Assembly (NCBI RefSeq): GCF_000760695.4
Contig: NZ_JHEG04000001.1
Span: 2,948,452 to 3,012,451, forward strand
Length of the DNA: 64,000 bases
Direction of reading: 5' to 3'
From: Tolypothrix bouteillei VB521301
Lineage (GTDB): Bacteria > Cyanobacteriota > Cyanobacteriia > Cyanobacteriales > Nostocaceae
Part shown: piece by piece, positions 18,639 through 27,011 of the stretch
Layout: every line of letters starts with the position of its first letter
Position numbering within the stretch: position 1 is the first letter of the stretch
Notes under the pieces: model-generated
Databases searched by the model: none
Told to the model about the DNA's origin: nothing
What the model saw: only the letters and a program-made list of their open reading frames with translations
Position numbers and translations under genes: made by a program

Positions 18639-18682
18639 TGGTTAGTGGTTACAACCAAAAACCAACAACCAAAAACTAACAT
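18626..18682. repeat. TGGTTAG-type heptamer repeats
   Basis: Short heptamer copies (TTAGTGG, then inverted ACCAAAA/CCAACAA runs) overlap the end of the GT4 gene and fill the gap to the convergent TPR gene. The last GT4 residues (LLLVSG) are encoded by the repeat. Confidence 0.6.
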
Positions 18683-19915
18683 TCACTTAACACCTTGTCC
18701 GGATGCTTTTTGAATCTGTTGGGTAAAGTACTCTTCATCATACTTCAGCTGTTGAGCAATTTCTAACCCTTTCTTAAAGGCTTGGATTGCTTGCGGGTAA
18801 TCTTTCCGTAGGATGTATATTTGCCCAATCTCGTCATAAGCAGTCATCAAACCATAAGAATTGGACGCTAACTGTTCAGCTTGTATCAAAATTTGGCTTG
18901 CTTGCAAAGCTTCTTCTACTTGTCCTTGCGAACGGTAAAGCGCAATTAATTTCCGCAAAATCTCTCCAGCACGAACATACTGCTGCAAGTCCCAAGCAGT
19001 CATATACGCTACTTGATAGTTCCTAAATGCTTCTTGCAATAAACCGGGATTGTCTTTTGCTAAGGCTTCGTAATCTGTAGCAATTTCTTGCTTCAAATCT
19101 GGTAACTGGGTAAAGTTATTTTCGCTTTGATAGATTTTTGCCAGCTGATTGCGTACTTTTAGTGAATTTTCCGGTTGTTTTGCTTGCTCGTAGATATATG
19201 CCAGCTGTTGCAAATATAATAACTCGTTTGTGCGATCGCCTCGAGCAGAAGCCATAGCGAGTAATTTTTCGTATGTTGCAGCGGCGGACGGATAATCAAA
19301 CCAGCCCATGTGAATTAATCCGATTGTCTTTAGGGTATCAACTTCTGCCCCTGTATCTCCCTGCTGTCTTACTGATGTTAAAATTTGGTCGTAAACTACC
19401 AATGCTAACTTCGGAGAGCGTACTTGTTGGTAAGCTTGACCTAAAGCTTGTAAAAATTCTAAGTCTGTAGTTTTTTGAGTTTGTGCCTGCTTTTGAACGG
19501 TCTGCAAGCGCTGTGTAATGTACTGGACTTCCTGACGGTCGTTTGCATTCCACGCGATCGCACCCACTCGTGACAGTGCTTGTACCTCAGCTAGCTGTCC
19601 CAAAAAACGGCGCAACCGCAATTCTCGATTCCAGATTTCAAAAGCTGATATCTTGTCCCCTGCTGCCAGTTTAGCTGATGCTTGCTGGTTCAATTCCTCA
19701 AGAGCAGCCTCTAACGTTTGCCGTTCTTCAGGAGTTAGGGGTCGAGTATCCTTTGGCGAACGAGGACTTAGAGGATCTGGTGTAGTAATTTCTAGGGGAT
19801 TGGGAGGAAATTTATCTGGTGGTTGCGGTTTTTTAGTAGCCGCAAATGTCAGCGAACTCGAGAAAAGTAACAATGTAGCAGTCGCTGTTATTGTAACACT
19901 TAAGCGCCGGGACAT
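18683..19915 (-). CDS. Exported tetratricopeptide-repeat protein
   Basis: A 410-residue protein with an N-terminal signal peptide (VTITATATLLLFSSSLTFAA). A Pro-rich segment follows (PDKFPPNPLEITTPDPL). From about residue 75 onward there are TPR-like helical pairs, clearest at TLKTIGLIHMGWFDYPSAAATYEKLLAMA and ETGQIY-like MTAYDEIGQIYILRKDYP. It is probably a periplasmic or thylakoid-lumen scaffold. No partner gene identifies its target. Confidence 0.83.
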   Translation of the reverse strand: MSRRLSVTITATATLLLFSSSLTFAATKKPQPPDKFPPNPLEITTPDPLSPRSPKDTRPLTPEERQTLEAALEELNQQASAKLAAGDKISAFEIWNRELRLRRFLGQLAEVQALSRVGAIAWNANDRQEVQYITQRLQTVQKQAQTQKTTDLEFLQALGQAYQQVRSPKLALVVYDQILTSVRQQGDTGAEVDTLKTIGLIHMGWFDYPSAAATYEKLLAMASARGDRTNELLYLQQLAYIYEQAKQPENSLKVRNQLAKIYQSENNFTQLPDLKQEIATDYEALAKDNPGLLQEAFRNYQVAYMTAWDLQQYVRAGEILRKLIALYRSQGQVEEALQASQILIQAEQLASNSYGLMTAYDEIGQIYILRKDYPQAIQAFKKGLEIAQQLKYDEEYFTQQIQKASGQGVK

Positions 19916-20139
19916 GACGGTTTTACCTTTAAGTAGGGGGTAGAGGGGGATAGGGGGATAGGAGGTAGGAAATGAGGTATTGATAGTACTTCTCCCTTGT
20001 CCCTCTTATACCCTGTGACTATCTGACGACAAAGAGCAAAAAATTCTCCTGAAAAACGAGTAACTCTAAGTTTTACAATACCTTTATGGGGTCTTGGCTT
20101 TCCTAATCCAAAATCCAAAATCCAAAATCTAAAATTACG

Positions 20140-20730
20140 ATGACCAATTCTACAGATATTGCCACTTTAGCCCGTTTGATGGCAGCTGACTTCAGCAACC
20201 AAGAGCAAGCTTTTGAAAACCCGCCTTTTTTCGCCCATATTCGCGTGTGTATGCGCCCTCTCCCTTTATCTTTATTATCAGGTGTCGGTTTTTTTGTCGA
20301 GCAAGCATACGATTATCTACTTGATGTTCCCTATCGCCTGCGAGTATTGAATTTAATTCAAGCGGGCGACCATATTGAAATCGAGAACTACTGTGTTAAA
20401 GAAGAAAAAAACTTCTATGGCGCATCTCGGAATCTCGAACGCCTTAAAACCCTATCAGCAGATGATTTAGAAAAACTGCCCGGTTGTAACATGATTGTAG
20501 AATGGACAGGTCACAGCTTTCAAGGCAAGGTAGAACCGGGAAAAAATTGTATTGTTTATCGTAAAGGACAAAAAACTTACCTTGATAGTGATTTTGAAAT
20601 AGACGAACATAAATTTATCAGTCGCGATCGCGGACGTGACCCAGAAACAGACGAGCACGTTTGGGGATCTGTCGCAGGACCATTTTATTTTGTTCGCTGG
20701 GCTAGCTTTGCAGACGAAGTCGCAATATAA
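20140..20730 (+). CDS. cpcT: Phycocyanobilin lyase CpcT/CpeT family
   Basis: A 196-residue chromophore lyase. The family features are PPFFAHIRVCMRPLP near residue 30, FFVEQAYDYLLDVPYRLRVL at about 50-70, and NCIVYRKGQKTYLDSDFEID then DEHVWGSVAGPFYFVRW at the end. CpcT attaches phycocyanobilin to the Cys-153 site of the phycocyanin beta subunit. The length and motifs fit CpcT rather than the short CpeT-like paralogues. It is monocistronic, with a large stem-loop 50 bases downstream. Confidence 0.9.
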   Translation: MTNSTDIATLARLMAADFSNQEQAFENPPFFAHIRVCMRPLPLSLLSGVGFFVEQAYDYLLDVPYRLRVLNLIQAGDHIEIENYCVKEEKNFYGASRNLERLKTLSADDLEKLPGCNMIVEWTGHSFQGKVEPGKNCIVYRKGQKTYLDSDFEIDEHKFISRDRGRDPETDEHVWGSVAGPFYFVRWASFADEVAI

Positions 20731-21076
20731 GAGAGTCTCATAAGATCGTAAATTTAACTTCTTTCATGGCAATTCTCTTTAGTTTTTGAAATACCCTACG
20801 GGTATTTCAAAAATCAAATATAAGTCTTATATGCCAGCATTTACAAACTTTAAAAAAACTCAACCTAGTAGTCTGTCAACTTAAAATTGACGAGTGAAAA
20901 AAAACCACGATAGCGAAGCGTGCGTGCCAGCGCATAGACGCGAAGAGCACGAAGTCAGAGAAAAAGAAGAAGAATTTAAAAATTTCTCTACCCGGCAAAG
21001 TTGATGTGACTGTTTTTAAGGAATCTCTTTGAGAGTAAAATATTAACTATTAGTTTATAACCTAAAATTTTAAGTT
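20731..21076. other. Spacer with stem-loop and repeat debris
   Basis: After cpcT it holds a perfect inverted repeat (separate entry) and, at about 20895-20960, the common cyanobacterial spacer sequence CACGATAGCGAAGCGTGCG with GCGCATAGACGCGAAGAGC. No ORF was found. Confidence 0.5.
20783..20813. terminator. Perfect 14-bp stem-loop downstream of cpcT
   Basis: TTTTTGAAATACCC, a three-base loop TAC, then the exact complement GGGTATTTCAAAAA. The A/U base of the stem makes it work in either direction. It is a likely terminator or 3-prime stabiliser for cpcT. Confidence 0.6.
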
Positions 21077-21874
21077 TTAATATCCTGTTGCTGCCAAGTC
21101 CAGTTTGCAGGAAAAAGGAACTCTTTCAACCGAAGATTCCCAAGTTCCATCGGGATAAAGTTTCAACAAACGAAATCCAGGTGATTTTGGATCGAGAGAA
21201 AAGTTTGAACTCAAAGGCGCAAATTGTATGCAGGTTGAGGGAGTACCAAGATAATCAACAGCGTGGCGCTGACGGTGGAATTCTTGATGTATGTGACCGA
21301 ATAAAACTAACTTGACTTGTGGATGGCGATCGATTAACGCAAAAAAATCTTGCGGATTTTGGAGGGTACTGCTATCGAGCCACTTTGAATCTACCTGAAA
21401 AGGTGGATGGTGTAAGGCTAATAGTGTGGGCTTATTACCTCCTATTGATAGCTGAAAATCCAACCAATGCAAACTTTTGGTTGAAAGATGACCGTGTACG
21501 CATCCCGGTACGGTTGAGTCAAGTAATATAAAATGCCATCCACCACGCTCAAAAGACTTCCGTCGGGAAACCAGCCTCAAATTGAGAACTTGTTCCATTG
21601 CGATCGCACTGTCATGATTTCCCGGTAACCAGTAAGTGGATATTTCCAACGGATGTAGCAGATTTTGTACCATTTCATAAGACTCAGGGCTACCGTCACC
21701 AGATAAATCTCCGGTTAACAGTAATAAATCAAGTTCGCAACGCAATTGTTTCAACCGCCCGATTACAGCTTGAAAAGACAGAGTCGTAGGAATTCCAAGT
21801 AATTGTTCGTTCTCATCTGCAAACAGGTGCAGGTCGGACATTTGTGCGATTGACAAAGGAAAAACTGGATTCAT
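21077..21874 (-). CDS. Metallophosphoesterase, CpdA/Icc-like
   Basis: A 265-residue calcineurin-like phosphoesterase. The metal ligands are visible in order: QMSDLHLF (D-x-H), LLLTGDLSGDG (GD), WLPGNHDS (GNHD), LALHHPPF (H) and VLFGHIHQEFH (GHxH). The family includes 3-prime,5-prime-cyclic AMP phosphodiesterases (CpdA), and cAMP turnover is the best guess. The frame extends 39 codons upstream, but that part looks unlike the family. The ATG at 21874, giving MNPVFPLSIAQ, is preferred. Confidence 0.85.
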   Translation of the reverse strand: MNPVFPLSIAQMSDLHLFADENEQLLGIPTTLSFQAVIGRLKQLRCELDLLLLTGDLSGDGSPESYEMVQNLLHPLEISTYWLPGNHDSAIAMEQVLNLRLVSRRKSFERGGWHFILLDSTVPGCVHGHLSTKSLHWLDFQLSIGGNKPTLLALHHPPFQVDSKWLDSSTLQNPQDFFALIDRHPQVKLVLFGHIHQEFHRQRHAVDYLGTPSTCIQFAPLSSNFSLDPKSPGFRLLKLYPDGTWESSVERVPFSCKLDLAATGY

Positions 21875-22271
21875 CTTTAGTGATAGCGATTTAAGCGTTT
21901 TAATATACGAATCTCTACGAAGATAACAAATTGTAACTAAAGTTGCTCTGTGTATTTGCAACATACATTTGTACTGTTTTGTAAAAAACAATACAGTAAC
22001 TATTTTATGAGCTTTTTGCTACTGGTGTTGCTTTTCTATATATCCGTAAATTCCACAAATATAATATAATTTTTTACTAATTTATATTGCGAAGTCTTCC
22101 AACCTCTATAGTACTATAGTACTGAAAATTTTATAAATCATTTATAACGCCCATACGAGCGGTTACAGCTAGAAATAAAATGTCTTTAATACGGTTTTAT
22201 TTGTAAAGCTCTCATAATAAATAATTCGTAACTCTTCCACTATGAATTACGAATTATCCGTTACTAATTTT
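21875..22271. other. AT-rich spacer, no gene seen
   Basis: It contains a palindromic TATAGTACTATAGTACT at about 22107 and short GAATTA-type repeats near 22240-22265. It includes the promoter of the phosphoesterase gene. Nothing else was recognised. Confidence 0.45.
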
Positions 22272-22673
22272 CTAAGGTTTTTGAGTTGCGATCGCTAATT
22301 TTGCTCCCTCTATTTGCCGAACCTTATCCATCACACCCACAACTTGACCGTGAGTAACTCCTTCATCTGCATTAATCACAACCAACACCTGCTGTTGTGG
22401 CTGGACTTGTTGGCGGACCTCATTCTCCAACTGTTCCAAAAGAATTGGCTTCTTATCCAAAAATATCTGTCCCTGCTTATTGATTGTGACTGTCATTTGT
22501 GCGGGACGTTCTGTTTGTCCGGTAGCTGCTTTAGGTAAGTTTACTGGTAACCCTTCCGATCTAGTTAAAAACAGTGTTGACATAATAAAGAAAGTCAGAA
22601 TGGCAAATATAACATCTATCATAGGAACGATATTAATTTGCGCTGGTAGATCGGGTTCATCTTGTAGACGCAT
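22272..22673 (-). CDS. exbD: ExbD/TolR biopolymer transport protein
   Basis: A 133-residue inner-membrane protein. The single membrane helix holds the essential acid: INIVPMIDVIFAILTFFIMS, with Asp20. The periplasmic domain ends LVVINADEGVTHGQVVGVMDKVR. The start at 22673 (MRLQDEPDLP) is chosen because GAGAGG stands just before it; an ATG seven codons upstream is in frame. It overlaps the end of exbB by 17 bases, so the two are probably translationally coupled. It forms the proton-driven motor with ExbB for TonB. Confidence 0.88.
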   Translation of the reverse strand: MRLQDEPDLPAQINIVPMIDVIFAILTFFIMSTLFLTRSEGLPVNLPKAATGQTERPAQMTVTINKQGQIFLDKKPILLEQLENEVRQQVQPQQQVLVVINADEGVTHGQVVGVMDKVRQIEGAKLAIATQKP

Positions 22674-23310
22674 AAGTCCTCTCTCCACGTTCATAGCGAC
22701 GGCGGTATAGCAATTCTAATTCTCCACCGTACTCCTGAATTCGTGCAATTTCTCTTTGATAAAGACCTCGGAAAGTATTGGCAAATAGCAGTGTGAAAAT
22801 AGCAACAATCAAGCCCGAAGCAGTAGAAACCAACGCTTCACTAATACCAGCCGTTACACCCGCAGTTCTTGAACCTCCCACATCACCAATATTGAGAGAT
22901 GCAAAAGAAACAATAAGCCCCAACACAGTTCCCAAAAGCCCCAAAAGAGGAGCCAGAGAGATGATAGTCTCAAAGAGATTCTGAAAGCGCTTAAGTAGAG
23001 GAATCTCAGCTTGTGCTTCACTTTCTAGAGCCAAACGAAATTCCTCAGGAGTTGGTTCCTCCAACTCCAAAGCCGTGAGGAAAATGCGTGACATTGGTAA
23101 ATCTGCATTTTTTCGCAGTTTATCAATTGCACCAACGACATTATTAAGACGGTAAAGGTTTAGAACTTCCCTTACCACAAGACTTTGACGGGTATTGACC
23201 TTTACCCAAAATCTTATCCTCTCAATAATTAAAGCCACTGCTAAAACAGAAAACGCCAGCAGGGGCCACATAACCAGACCACCTGCAGCAAACAAATTTT
23301 GAATTCCCAT
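22657..23310 (-). CDS. exbB: ExbB/TolQ/MotA proton channel family protein
   Basis: A 217-residue protein with three membrane segments at about 8-28, 110-135 and 150-175. The conserved core is LAPLLGLLGTVLGLIVSF and GISEALVSTASGLIVAIFTLLFANTF, which carry the Gly- and Thr-rich channel residues. With ExbD it converts the proton gradient into motion of TonB. The divergent tonB-like gene begins 294 bases away, completing the set. Confidence 0.9.
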   Translation of the reverse strand: MGIQNLFAAGGLVMWPLLAFSVLAVALIIERIRFWVKVNTRQSLVVREVLNLYRLNNVVGAIDKLRKNADLPMSRIFLTALELEEPTPEEFRLALESEAQAEIPLLKRFQNLFETIISLAPLLGLLGTVLGLIVSFASLNIGDVGGSRTAGVTAGISEALVSTASGLIVAIFTLLFANTFRGLYQREIARIQEYGGELELLYRRRYERGERTYASTR

Positions 23311-23603
23311 GTGCTATCTCTCAAGCCGCTAGATTTTGTCAGACTACCAGATTAGGGGATAAAACTGATAGAAGTTCTCAATATAAATTAAAAGAAATGA
23401 CAATATATGTCAAACAAGTCTCAGTTATATAGTATGGAAATCATGATTTGCGATCGCAAATTTTGCTTAAAAGCTTTATGAATGCTCGATTATAAATGGA
23501 TTTTTCTCGCTCTAACACGACCGATTATCTTTATTTCTTGATTGACTTTTGTGTCTAAATGTTTTAATCTTCCAGAGTTACTGATAATGGGTGGCAATAA
23601 ACT

Positions 23604-25085
23604 ATGAGCTTTTCTGGTACAGCTCTAGAGCACAGAGAGAAAGAATCAAGGGCTCTTAGGACTTTTCTAACTTTTAGTCTAGTTGGATCGTTAGGGCTGC
23701 ATATCGGTGTCCTAGCTTCTGGTATAGCGAACCTCGTGATGAGAGCAAAGCAAATAGAAGACAAACCGATTGAATTGATCGTTCTCGATTCGCCCAAGCT
23801 TACTCCAGAGAAGATAAAACCACCAGAACCCCCAAAACAGGAAAAAGTAAAACCACCAGAACCCCCCAAACCGACTAGACTCCGGTTGAAGCCTCAAGCG
23901 CCTGTTGTGTCCAAGACAGTTAAAACACCACAAGGTGGTGGTGGTGGCAAAACTGCTGCACCCGCACCAAAAGCTCCTCCTGTTCCACAACCAGTCCCGC
24001 CTCAGCAAACAGTGGTAACTCCAGAAGAAAAGCCAATTCTTCCGCCTTTAAAAGATGAAATAAAACCGCAGCGCATACTGACACAAGTTAAGCCAAACTT
24101 AGAACCCCAACCAGAAGTTCCTTTACCTCCCAAACAGGAAGTTCCAGTTACAGAGCAGAAGACCGAAAATTTACAGCCCCCACTCAGACGTCCCAGAATT
24201 ATTCCAGAAGTTGCTAAGAATACAGTACCTGCTCCAAGCGCACCCACTAACAGTCAAGATTCTTCCAATCTAACAAGACGTTTGAGAAGTACCGCAGGCA
24301 CACCTGGAAGTACTGGAGAAGGTATCGGTGGTGGTAGTGGAGGTGGAATCGGTACGGGTACTGGAAGCGGTACGGGTACGGGTACTGGAAGTGGTACGGG
24401 TACGGGTACTGGAACACAAGTTGCAACAGGTCCAAGACCAGCCGTAACAAAATTTGATTTTGTTGATTGTATAAAATGCGATCTCAAATACCCAGAAAGA
24501 GCAGAACGGCGAGGTATCGAAGGTAAACCCGGTATCACTTTTGATGTCGATGAAAACGGCAATGTGATTAACATCAAACTCAGCCGTCCTAGCGGACACA
24601 AGGAACTAGATGAAGCGTTGGTGAGTCAAGCCAGAAAATTTAAATTAAACTCTGCTGCTGCAGGAAAGCAAAACGTACAGTTGATAGCAAATTTCACTAA
24701 GCCAGGAACGCGAGAAAATCGAGAAGCCCTCAAGCGTCAAAGAGAAAGGGAAGAACGCAGACGGCAACAACAAGCAGAAGCTGAGAAGAAACGCGAAGCC
24801 GAAGCGACAGCCGTAAATGGGACCGAGGCAACTCCCGGACGCAGAAGGCGGAGAATGATATCGGATTCTCCCGCCACCCCAACTTCTCCAGTTTTGCCTT
24901 CCCAACAGCCAGAAAGTCCGGTAACACCAACTTCTCCAGTCATACCCTCCCAACAACCTGAAAGCACAGTTCAGCCTCCAGAACAATCTCCTGCTAATCC
25001 AAGCCCAAGCAATTTGGAGCAAACCGCACCTAGTAATGAGAACGATTTACTCGATAGTTTGCGTCGTTCTCAAAAGCAACCTTAA
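23604..25085 (+). CDS. tonB: TonB family protein with long Pro- and Gly/Thr-rich spacer
   Basis: A 493-residue energy transducer. The N-terminal membrane anchor lies at about 25-47. A Pro/Lys/Glu-rich periplasmic spacer (PPEPPKQEKVKPPEPPKP) follows. A Gly-Ser-Thr tract of GTGSGT units spans about 235-275. The TonB C-terminal domain is at 285-370, with YPERAERRGIEGKPGITFDVDENGNV and LDEALVSQARKFKL. About 120 residues of charged then Pro/Ser/Thr tail extend beyond it (PTSPVLPSQQPESP twice), which is unusual because TonB normally ends with this domain. It is divergent from exbB-exbD. No TonB-dependent receptor lies nearby. Confidence 0.86.
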   Translation: MSFSGTALEHREKESRALRTFLTFSLVGSLGLHIGVLASGIANLVMRAKQIEDKPIELIVLDSPKLTPEKIKPPEPPKQEKVKPPEPPKPTRLRLKPQAPVVSKTVKTPQGGGGGKTAAPAPKAPPVPQPVPPQQTVVTPEEKPILPPLKDEIKPQRILTQVKPNLEPQPEVPLPPKQEVPVTEQKTENLQPPLRRPRIIPEVAKNTVPAPSAPTNSQDSSNLTRRLRSTAGTPGSTGEGIGGGSGGGIGTGTGSGTGTGTGSGTGTGTGTQVATGPRPAVTKFDFVDCIKCDLKYPERAERRGIEGKPGITFDVDENGNVINIKLSRPSGHKELDEALVSQARKFKLNSAAAGKQNVQLIANFTKPGTRENREALKRQREREERRRQQQAEAEKKREAEATAVNGTEATPGRRRRRMISDSPATPTSPVLPSQQPESPVTPTSPVIPSQQPESTVQPPEQSPANPSPSNLEQTAPSNENDLLDSLRRSQKQP

Positions 25086-25426
25086 GCAGTTTTCGAGACG
25101 TAAGTTTACCTATTTCCAATCTTTTAAAAGTCCTGGGCGAATGTAATTCGCGACTATACAAACGAAGTCTGCCTTCGCAGACTAAGAAAGAATCAAGGTT
25201 CTAAAACCCACGCAGGTGGTGAATCCAGCCCTGCAGGCGGTGAGACCAGTGCTGCAGGCGGGTTTCCCGCGCCCTGGCAACTGGCGAACCCGGAGGGGTT
25301 TTGCTTGTATAGCCGCGACTTACAGTCGCCAAGGCAAGTATAAATTATAACTCTCCAGCCCTCCTCTAATTGGCGCAGGCTAGCAGAAATAAACTATATT
25401 ACCTTCTGCCTCCTGCCCTCTGCCTT
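25086..25426. repeat. Spacer with dispersed repeat block
   Basis: From about 25146 to 25335 it carries ACAAACGAAGTCTGCC, TTCGCAGACTAAG, GCGGGTTTCCCGCGCCCTGG and GAACCCGGAGGGG. This is the same cassette as 16893-17090. At 25400-25430 it ends in a C/T-rich low-complexity stretch (CTGCCCTCTGCC), which recurs near 62795. Confidence 0.7.
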
Positions 25427-26335
25427 CTACGAAATTCCCAACTTCTCTAACACGGGTTTTGTAGAAACGATGTGCTTTTGCAAACCCAGTTCTTTTGGAC
25501 TTACCCCAACAGCTAAAGCAATTAACTGAGGCAAATGCAGAACGGGCAAACCTAACTTTTGCCCAGTAACCTTTTCCACCTCTGGTTGACGGGAATCTAG
25601 GTTAAGGTGACACAAAGGACAAGGTGTGACCATACAATCAGCACCAGCGTCTATGGCTTCTTGGATGTGATTTCCTGCCATTTTAAAAGATTGTTCGGTA
25701 GCATAACTAGCCAGCGGCCAACCACAACATTGGGTACGTCCCTTGTAGTATACTGGCGTAGCTTGTAGTACACGAAACAAGTTTTCCATGCCCTCTGGTT
25801 GGAAGGGGTCATCATAGGGCATTGACTTTTGAGCACGGAGCAGGTAACAGCCGTAAAAAGCAGCACACTTCAGTCCAGTTAACTTGTGAGTGACTCGTTT
25901 TTTTATTTCCTCTAAACCGTAATCTTTAATAAGAGCGTAAAGGAGATGTTTCACTTCTGTTGAACCACGATAGGGGGAACAGCCTTCTTTACAAAGAAAG
26001 CCATTCACTTGTTCAACGTATGCCGGATCTGTGCTTTGGCGCTCTTTTAAACGTTCGTCTACATGACCGATGACACCCTGGCAAGTACTGCAATGGGTTA
26101 ATAGTGGTAGCTGTAATTCTTCTGCAAGAGCAATATTCCGGGCATTAACCGTATCTTCTAGCAGTTGAGAATCTTCCTTAAAGGTTCCTGACCCGCAGCA
26201 AGAAGCTTTTTTAAGTTCTATAAGTTCAATATCCAATGCCTTACTAAGGGCAACTGTAGACTGGTGAAGCTCGCGGCACGCTCCTTGAGCAACACATCCG
26301 GGATAGTAAGCGTATCTCAAAGTATAGGTTAGCAT
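25427..26335 (-). CDS. HdrB-like CCG-domain iron-sulfur protein
   Basis: A 302-residue protein with two CCG cysteine-rich domains. Domain 1 has YYPGCVAQGAC, ASCCGSGTF and THCSTCQGV. Domain 2 has AAFYGCYLLR, TQCCGWPLASY and TPCPLCHLNL. This is the heterodisulfide reductase subunit B / SdhE type that binds a noncubane iron-sulfur cluster. Cyanobacteria carry such a gene without the rest of the methanogen complex. A role beside succinate dehydrogenase or another quinone-linked enzyme has been suggested for relatives. Partner unknown here. Confidence 0.85.
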   Translation of the reverse strand: MLTYTLRYAYYPGCVAQGACRELHQSTVALSKALDIELIELKKASCCGSGTFKEDSQLLEDTVNARNIALAEELQLPLLTHCSTCQGVIGHVDERLKERQSTDPAYVEQVNGFLCKEGCSPYRGSTEVKHLLYALIKDYGLEEIKKRVTHKLTGLKCAAFYGCYLLRAQKSMPYDDPFQPEGMENLFRVLQATPVYYKGRTQCCGWPLASYATEQSFKMAGNHIQEAIDAGADCMVTPCPLCHLNLDSRQPEVEKVTGQKLGLPVLHLPQLIALAVGVSPKELGLQKHIVSTKPVLEKLGIS

Positions 26336-26588
26336 AGTATCTTGGTAACAAGGAGGGCTTTACCCTCGTCAATAATCCATAACTGTTTTATCATCGCTTT
26401 TAGTGTTGGTCGCAAATTTGTAGGTACATAGATAAAAAAATGCACATACTCAAACAAAATTTCGTAAGAATTACAAAACAGAGTTTTTTACGAGGTCTAT
26501 GCGTCCACACTTTCCGATAATATAAATATGCTCAAAATCACATCCCCCAGAAGATCGGATTATAGCAACTCGTTGAGGAATTTTATCT

Positions 26589-26840
26589 ATGAGTCAAACG
26601 GAAATTTTTGAAAAGGTCAAGAAAATCGTTGCGGATCAGCTGAGTGTTGAGGGCGATACCATTACACCACAATCCAATTTTGCCAACGATTTGGGCGCTG
26701 ATTCCCTTGATACTGTTGAACTAGTCATGGCTTTGGAAGAAGAGTTCGATATCGAAATTCCAGACGAAGCTGCCGAAAAGATTACAACCGTTCAAGAGGC
26801 AGTGGACTACATCAACAACAAAGTTGCTGCATCCGCATAA
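26589..26840 (+). CDS. acpP: Acyl carrier protein
   Basis: An 83-residue type II fatty-acid synthase carrier. The phosphopantetheine Ser is in [28 protein letters not shown]. The next gene in the same direction is fabF, 171 bases downstream, as is usual in cyanobacteria. It shuttles acyl chains in the cytosol for fatty acid synthesis. Confidence 0.97.
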   Translation: MSQTEIFEKVKKIVADQLSVEGDTITPQSNFANDLGADSLDTVELVMALEEEFDIEIPDEAAEKITTVQEAVDYINNKVAASA

Positions 26841-26990
26841 CAGTGGCTGGGGTTTGGGGATTGGTGATTGGTTGGCAGTTAGGGGGAAGTGGTTAGGAAA
26901 AAAATGACTAACAACTAACAATCCCAATCCCCATTGCCCCTTATCCCCATTGCCCCTTATCCCCAATCCTTTATCGCCGTTACCCGCATC
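26841..26990. repeat. G-rich/C-rich low-complexity spacer with 16-bp direct repeat
   Basis: A G-rich left part (GGGGTTTGGGGATTGG) is followed by a C-rich right part with CCCCATTGCCCCTTAT in tandem. The halves are partly complementary, so the acpP-fabF transcript could form a large hairpin here. Confidence 0.55.
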
Positions 26991-27011
26991 AAGAGCCATC
27001 TAACTACTGAC

